From Leifsonia sp. Root227 (GTDB lineage Bacteria; Actinomycetota; Actinomycetes; Actinomycetales; Microbacteriaceae), in NCBI RefSeq assembly GCF_001428745.1, contig NZ_LMIO01000003.1, positions 806,001 through 870,000 of the forward strand: DNA of 64,000 nucleotides, in the 5' to 3' direction. This document shows, in pieces, positions 60,918 to 64,000 of this stretch. The translations under genes and the position numbers were made by a program. A model generated the notes under the pieces. It ran no database searches. It worked only from the letters and a program-made list of their open reading frames with translations, and had not been told where the DNA came from. Numbering within the stretch: the first letter of the stretch is position 1; each line of letters begins with the position of its first letter.

Positions 60918-61349
60918 ATGTTTCTCGGTACGTACGCCCCCAAGCTCGACGAAAAAGGACGCATCATCCTGCCGGCCAAATTCCGGGATGAGCTCGCGTC
61001 CGGCATCGTCCTCACTCGCGGCCAGGAGCACTGCGTCTACGTCTTCAGTCAGCGCGAGTTCGAAGCGCTGCACGAGAAGATCCGCCAGGCGCCGGTGACG
61101 AGCAAGCAGGCCCGCGACTACCTCCGCGTCTTCCTCTCCGGAGCGAGCTCGGAGGTTCCGGACAAGCAGCACCGCGTGACGGTGCCGCAGACCCTCCGCT
61201 CGTACGCGGGACTCGATCGCGACCTGGTCGTGATCGGCGCGGGAAGCCGCGCGGAGATCTGGGACGCACAGGCATGGGAGACCTACCTGGCCGAGCAGGA
61301 AGCAACATTCGCCAACACCACAGAGGAGGTGATTCCGGGACTCTTCTAG
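60918..61349 (+). CDS. mraZ: Transcriptional regulator / cell division protein MraZ
   Basis: 143 residues with two AbrB-like swapped-hairpin repeats: [14 protein letters not shown] (~10-23) and [11 protein letters not shown] (~82-92). Forms ring-shaped oligomers that bind the repeated boxes upstream and control the dcw cluster. GGGGGGAG precedes the ATG. First gene of the division operon. Confidence 0.95.
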   Translation: MFLGTYAPKLDEKGRIILPAKFRDELASGIVLTRGQEHCVYVFSQREFEALHEKIRQAPVTSKQARDYLRVFLSGASSEVPDKQHRVTVPQTLRSYAGLDRDLVVIGAGSRAEIWDAQAWETYLAEQEATFANTTEEVIPGLF

Positions 61350-61453
61350 CCCCTGACGCCTGACTCCCAGCCATTCATCGCCCTGACGCACTTCCCCGGC
61401 GCCAGGTACCGAATGGATGGGGATCAGGATTCAGGAGCCGGTCCTCTCGCATC

Positions 61454-62407
61454 ATGACCGACGATCAGATTCACACCCCGGTACTCCTCGAGCGCTGCAT
61501 CGAGCTGCTGGCCCCCGCCCTCGACACCCCGGGAGCCGTCTTCGTCGACGCGACCCTCGGCATGGGAGGGCACTCGGCCGGCATCGTCGAGCGCTTCCCC
61601 GACGTCACGCTGGTCGGTCTCGACCGCGACCCGGACGCCCTCGCCATCGCGGGGGAGCGTCTGGCCAGGTTCGGCGACCGCGTGCACCTGGTGCACACCG
61701 TCTACGACGGCATCCTGGATGCGCTCGACGGCCTCGGCATCGACGAGGTGCACGGCATCCTGTTCGACCTCGGCGTCTCGTCGCTGCAGCTCGACAGGGT
61801 GGAGCGCGGATTCTCGTACTCGAAGGACGCTCCGCTCGACATGCGGATGGACGGCACCAGCGAGCTGACCGCCGCCACGATCCTCGCCGAGTACAGCGAG
61901 GCGGACCTGCGCCGCATCTTCCGCGAGTACGGCGAGGAGAAGCTCGCCGCCCGCTACGCGCAGAAGATCGTCGCCGCCCGCGAGGTCGAGCCGTTCGTGC
62001 GCTCGGCGCAACTCGTGGATGTGATCACCAAGGCCACCCCGGTGGCCGTCCAGCGCCAGGGGCACCCCGCCAAGCGCGTGTTCCAGGCGCTGCGGATCGA
62101 GGTGAACCAGGAGCTGTCGGTGCTCGAGCGGGCCATTCCCGCAGCCATCGACGCTCTCGCGATCGGCGGACGCATCGTCGTCGAGGCGTACCAGTCGCTC
62201 GAAGACCGGATCGTGAAGCGCGAACTGCAGACCAGGTCCACCTCCAGCGCTCCGGCCGGGCTTCCGGTGGAGCTGCCGGAACACCGACCGGAACTGAAGC
62301 TGCTGATCCGCGGTGCCGAGCTGGCGAATGACGAAGAGAAGGCGGCCAACCCGCGAGCGACGCCTGTTCGCCTGCGTGCGGCCGAACGCGTGAGGAGGGG
62401 CTCGTGA
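61454..62407 (+). CDS. rsmH: 16S rRNA (cytosine1402-N4)-methyltransferase
   Basis: 317 residues. His-Thr-Pro-Val-Leu-Leu-Glu-Arg start, SAM-binding [10 protein letters not shown] (~33-42), Asp-Leu-Gly-Val-Ser-Ser-x-Gln-Leu-Asp and Pro-Leu-Asp-Met-Arg-Met-Asp are diagnostic of RsmH (MraW). Methylates N4 of C1402 in the ribosomal P site. Stop overlaps the next gene (GTGA). Confidence 0.95.
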   Translation: MTDDQIHTPVLLERCIELLAPALDTPGAVFVDATLGMGGHSAGIVERFPDVTLVGLDRDPDALAIAGERLARFGDRVHLVHTVYDGILDALDGLGIDEVHGILFDLGVSSLQLDRVERGFSYSKDAPLDMRMDGTSELTAATILAEYSEADLRRIFREYGEEKLAARYAQKIVAAREVEPFVRSAQLVDVITKATPVAVQRQGHPAKRVFQALRIEVNQELSVLERAIPAAIDALAIGGRIVVEAYQSLEDRIVKRELQTRSTSSAPAGLPVELPEHRPELKLLIRGAELANDEEKAANPRATPVRLRAAERVRRGS

Positions 62408-63123
62408 GCACCAATCTGGCCGAGAAGCGCCCATCCATCGGGTGGATCGGACGCACAGCACCGCGGCCGGAGGTCGAGGAGCGCCCCAGTCACCTCGAGG
62501 TCGTCACCACTCGCTCGCAGCGCAGGGCGCGCCCGCGCACCGTCTACGCGATCATCGCCGTCGGTGTGCTGTTCGGCGTGGTCGTCGCCCAGCTGCTGAT
62601 GAGCATCGCCGTCTCCCAGGGCGCATACCAGCTCAATTCGCTGCAGGACAAGCAGACCGAGCTGCAGCGCTCGTACCAGGCGGCGTCGGAGGACCTGAAC
62701 CGGCTCTCCTCTCCGCAGAACCTGGCTGCGAACGCCAACGCGCTCGGGATGGTCACCAACAGCAACCCTGTCTACCTGCGCCTGTCGGACGGCGCGGTGC
62801 TCGGCGCTCCCCTCCCTGCGAATGGCGCGGCAGGCACCGTCACGGGCGGACAGGGCAACCTCGTTCCGAACTCCCTGCTCGCCGGCGTCCCGCTCGCAGC
62901 GGCGAAGACCCCGGCGGCGAACGCGACGGCGACCCCGCTCACCGGTGCGCCAGCGGGATCGACCGCAGGCTCGAAGGCGGGCGCGACGACAGGCGCTGCT
63001 GCCGGGTCGACCGCGACGGGCGCGCAAGCTGAGAATTCCGGTAGCACGAGCGCGCCGGACACGCAGGCGACACCGCCGACCGTACCGTTGGACGGAGCGT
63101 TGCCGACCCCGGTGACGCACTGA
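62404..63123 (+). CDS. FtsL-like cell division membrane protein
   Basis: 239 residues: basic cytoplasmic segment (~1-45), one membrane helix (~48-70), a short coiled coil ([12 protein letters not shown]), then a long Ala/Thr/Gly/Ser-rich extracellular tail. Placed between rsmH and ftsI, where FtsL lies in other bacteria; bitopic layout and coiled coil fit a divisome scaffold. Sequence similarity to known FtsL is low, so the name is positional. The low-complexity tail of about 110 residues is unusual. Confidence 0.75.
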   Translation: MSTNLAEKRPSIGWIGRTAPRPEVEERPSHLEVVTTRSQRRARPRTVYAIIAVGVLFGVVVAQLLMSIAVSQGAYQLNSLQDKQTELQRSYQAASEDLNRLSSPQNLAANANALGMVTNSNPVYLRLSDGAVLGAPLPANGAAGTVTGGQGNLVPNSLLAGVPLAAAKTPAANATATPLTGAPAGSTAGSKAGATTGAAAGSTATGAQAENSGSTSAPDTQATPPTVPLDGALPTPVTH

Positions 63124-63143
63124 CGCGGGGACGAGTTCCGAAC

Positions 63144-64000
63144 GTGCTTACGAGAAAGATGATGCGGCGCAGGACCGCCATCACGGTCGTCGCTGTCGCG
63201 GCGACCGTCGGCATTCTGGGCGCGAAGCTGGTCGACATCCAGGTCGTCAACGCCGCAGAGCTGCAGAAGAAGTCGGTCAACGCCAAGGAGGTCGAGACGA
63301 CCCTGCTCGGCGCGCGCGGCAGCATCGTCGACGACAGCGGCACCGTCCTCGCCGACACCGTATACAAGTACACCGCCGCCGTCTCCCCGAAGGATGCGGT
63401 GGCGGGCAAGGACGGCAAGGCCAACATGATCGAGGCGGCAGCCAAGATCGGCGCCATCACCGGTCAGGGCGGCCCGGCGGTTCAGAAGATCATCGAGGAC
63501 GCCCTCGCAGCCAACCCGAAGTCGCAGTACGCGCTCGTGAAGACGGGGCTCGACGTCGGCGCGTTCACCAAGCTCGACAAGCTTCCGTACCCGTGGCTCA
63601 CGTTCACCAAGGTGCCGGCGCGCACGTATCCGAACGGTGCCGTCGCGGGAAATCTGCTCGGGTATGTCTCCGCCGGCGGCCTCGGCGGCCTGGAGGACAG
63701 CGAGAACGCATGCCTCGCCGGTGAGAACGGATCGCAGACGTACCAGCGCGGAGCGGATGGCGTCGCCATCCCCGGCAGCACGGTCACGCAGAAGGACGCG
63801 AAGGACGGCGGCACCCTCAAACTCACGATCGACCGCGATCTGCAGTGGTTCAGTGAGCAGACCCTCGCACAGCAGGTCGCAGCGACAGGGTCCAAGTTCG
63901 GCTTCGTGACCGTCGCCGACGCCAAGACCGGCAAGATCAAGGCGATCGCCCAGTGGCCGGCCCTCGACCCGAACAACATCGACGCCACGGACCCGCAGTA
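63144..64000 (+). CDS. ftsI: Penicillin-binding protein, FtsI/PbpB type (partial)
   Basis: The gene runs off the right edge; about 285 residues are visible. Basic start, membrane helix (~10-30), Ala-Arg-Gly-Ser-Ile-Val-Asp-Asp-Ser-Gly-Thr-Val-Leu-Ala (start of the class B PBP pedestal), Arg-Thr-Tyr-Pro-Asn-Gly-Ala-Val-Ala, Gly-Leu-Glu, and Leu-Thr-Ile-Asp-Arg-Asp-Leu-Gln. The transpeptidase Ser-x-x-Lys motif would lie beyond the window. Septal peptidoglycan cross-linking enzyme. GTG 63144 used; ATG 63159 or 63162 possible. Confidence 0.9.
   Translation, partial: MLTRKMMRRRTAITVVAVAATVGILGAKLVDIQVVNAAELQKKSVNAKEVETTLLGARGSIVDDSGTVLADTVYKYTAAVSPKDAVAGKDGKANMIEAAAKIGAITGQGGPAVQKIIEDALAANPKSQYALVKTGLDVGAFTKLDKLPYPWLTFTKVPARTYPNGAVAGNLLGYVSAGGLGGLEDSENACLAGENGSQTYQRGADGVAIPGSTVTQKDAKDGGTLKLTIDRDLQWFSEQTLAQQVAATGSKFGFVTVADAKTGKIKAIAQWPALDPNNIDATDPQ

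Overview
The window is one stretch of a high-GC (about 70 %) actinobacterial chromosome. It is gene-dense, with no gene-free gap above about 260 bases. The gene content points to the family Microbacteriaceae, close to Leifsonia. The main reasons are a complete C50-carotenoid operon (crtE-crtB-crtI-crtYe-crtYf-crtEb), a DUF7882 protein, an SCO4848-type membrane protein, a GarA/FtsR cluster and an actinobacterial dcw (division/cell wall) cluster. The genus is an inference. No rRNA, tRNA, CRISPR array, transposase or phage gene was seen.

Layout. 0-7 kb: the end of a LysR-type regulator, a seven-repeat beta-propeller (lectin-like) protein, a HhH-GPD repair protein, a large RecB-like nuclease/exonuclease/helicase, and an AraC + VOC pair. 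7-10 kb: methionine ABC transporter metQNI. 10-13 kb: two divergent citrate-synthase-family genes, one carrying an N-terminal DNA-binding domain. 13-17 kb: small membrane proteins, an MFS carrier and a PAP2-diacylglycerol-kinase fusion. 17-22.5 kb: non-homologous end joining (ligD, ku) with a type IB topoisomerase. 22.5-27 kb: an MFS carrier, a group-2 sigma factor and an SDR/DUF2867 protein. 27-33 kb: MarR-type crtR divergent from the C50 carotenoid operon. 33-40 kb: ArsR-SRPBCC-hydrolase operon, VOC proteins, a J-domain/NERD protein, and an LRV-S4-DUF72 operon. 40-43 kb: CDP-alcohol phosphatidyltransferase, garA, ftsR, a second MerR gene. 43-49 kb: two orphan ParA/MinD-type ATPases flanking pyruvate carboxylase, then peptide deformylase. 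49-60 kb: acyl-CoA synthetase, glucokinase, acyltransferase, class II DAHP synthase, PASTA kinase (PknL-like), LysM protein, Rv2175c-like protein, polyprenyl synthase, DUF3040. This order resembles the Mycobacterium tuberculosis fadD15-plsC-aroG-pknL-Rv2175c-idsA2 region. 60.8-64 kb: start of the dcw cluster (mraZ, rsmH, ftsL-like, ftsI running off the end).

Non-coding structure stands out. (1) At 16 genes a TANNNT -10 hexamer sits exactly six bases before the start codon, the signature of leaderless transcripts; several starts were chosen on that basis. (2) Long perfect inverted repeats lie in gaps after genes at 7216-7280, 47288-47345 and 55313-55384, the last two sharing a core. (3) A regular array of five 16-bp palindromes lies at 42751-42921 between convergent merR and parA genes. 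(4) Three GTGGA boxes at 10-base spacing precede mraZ.
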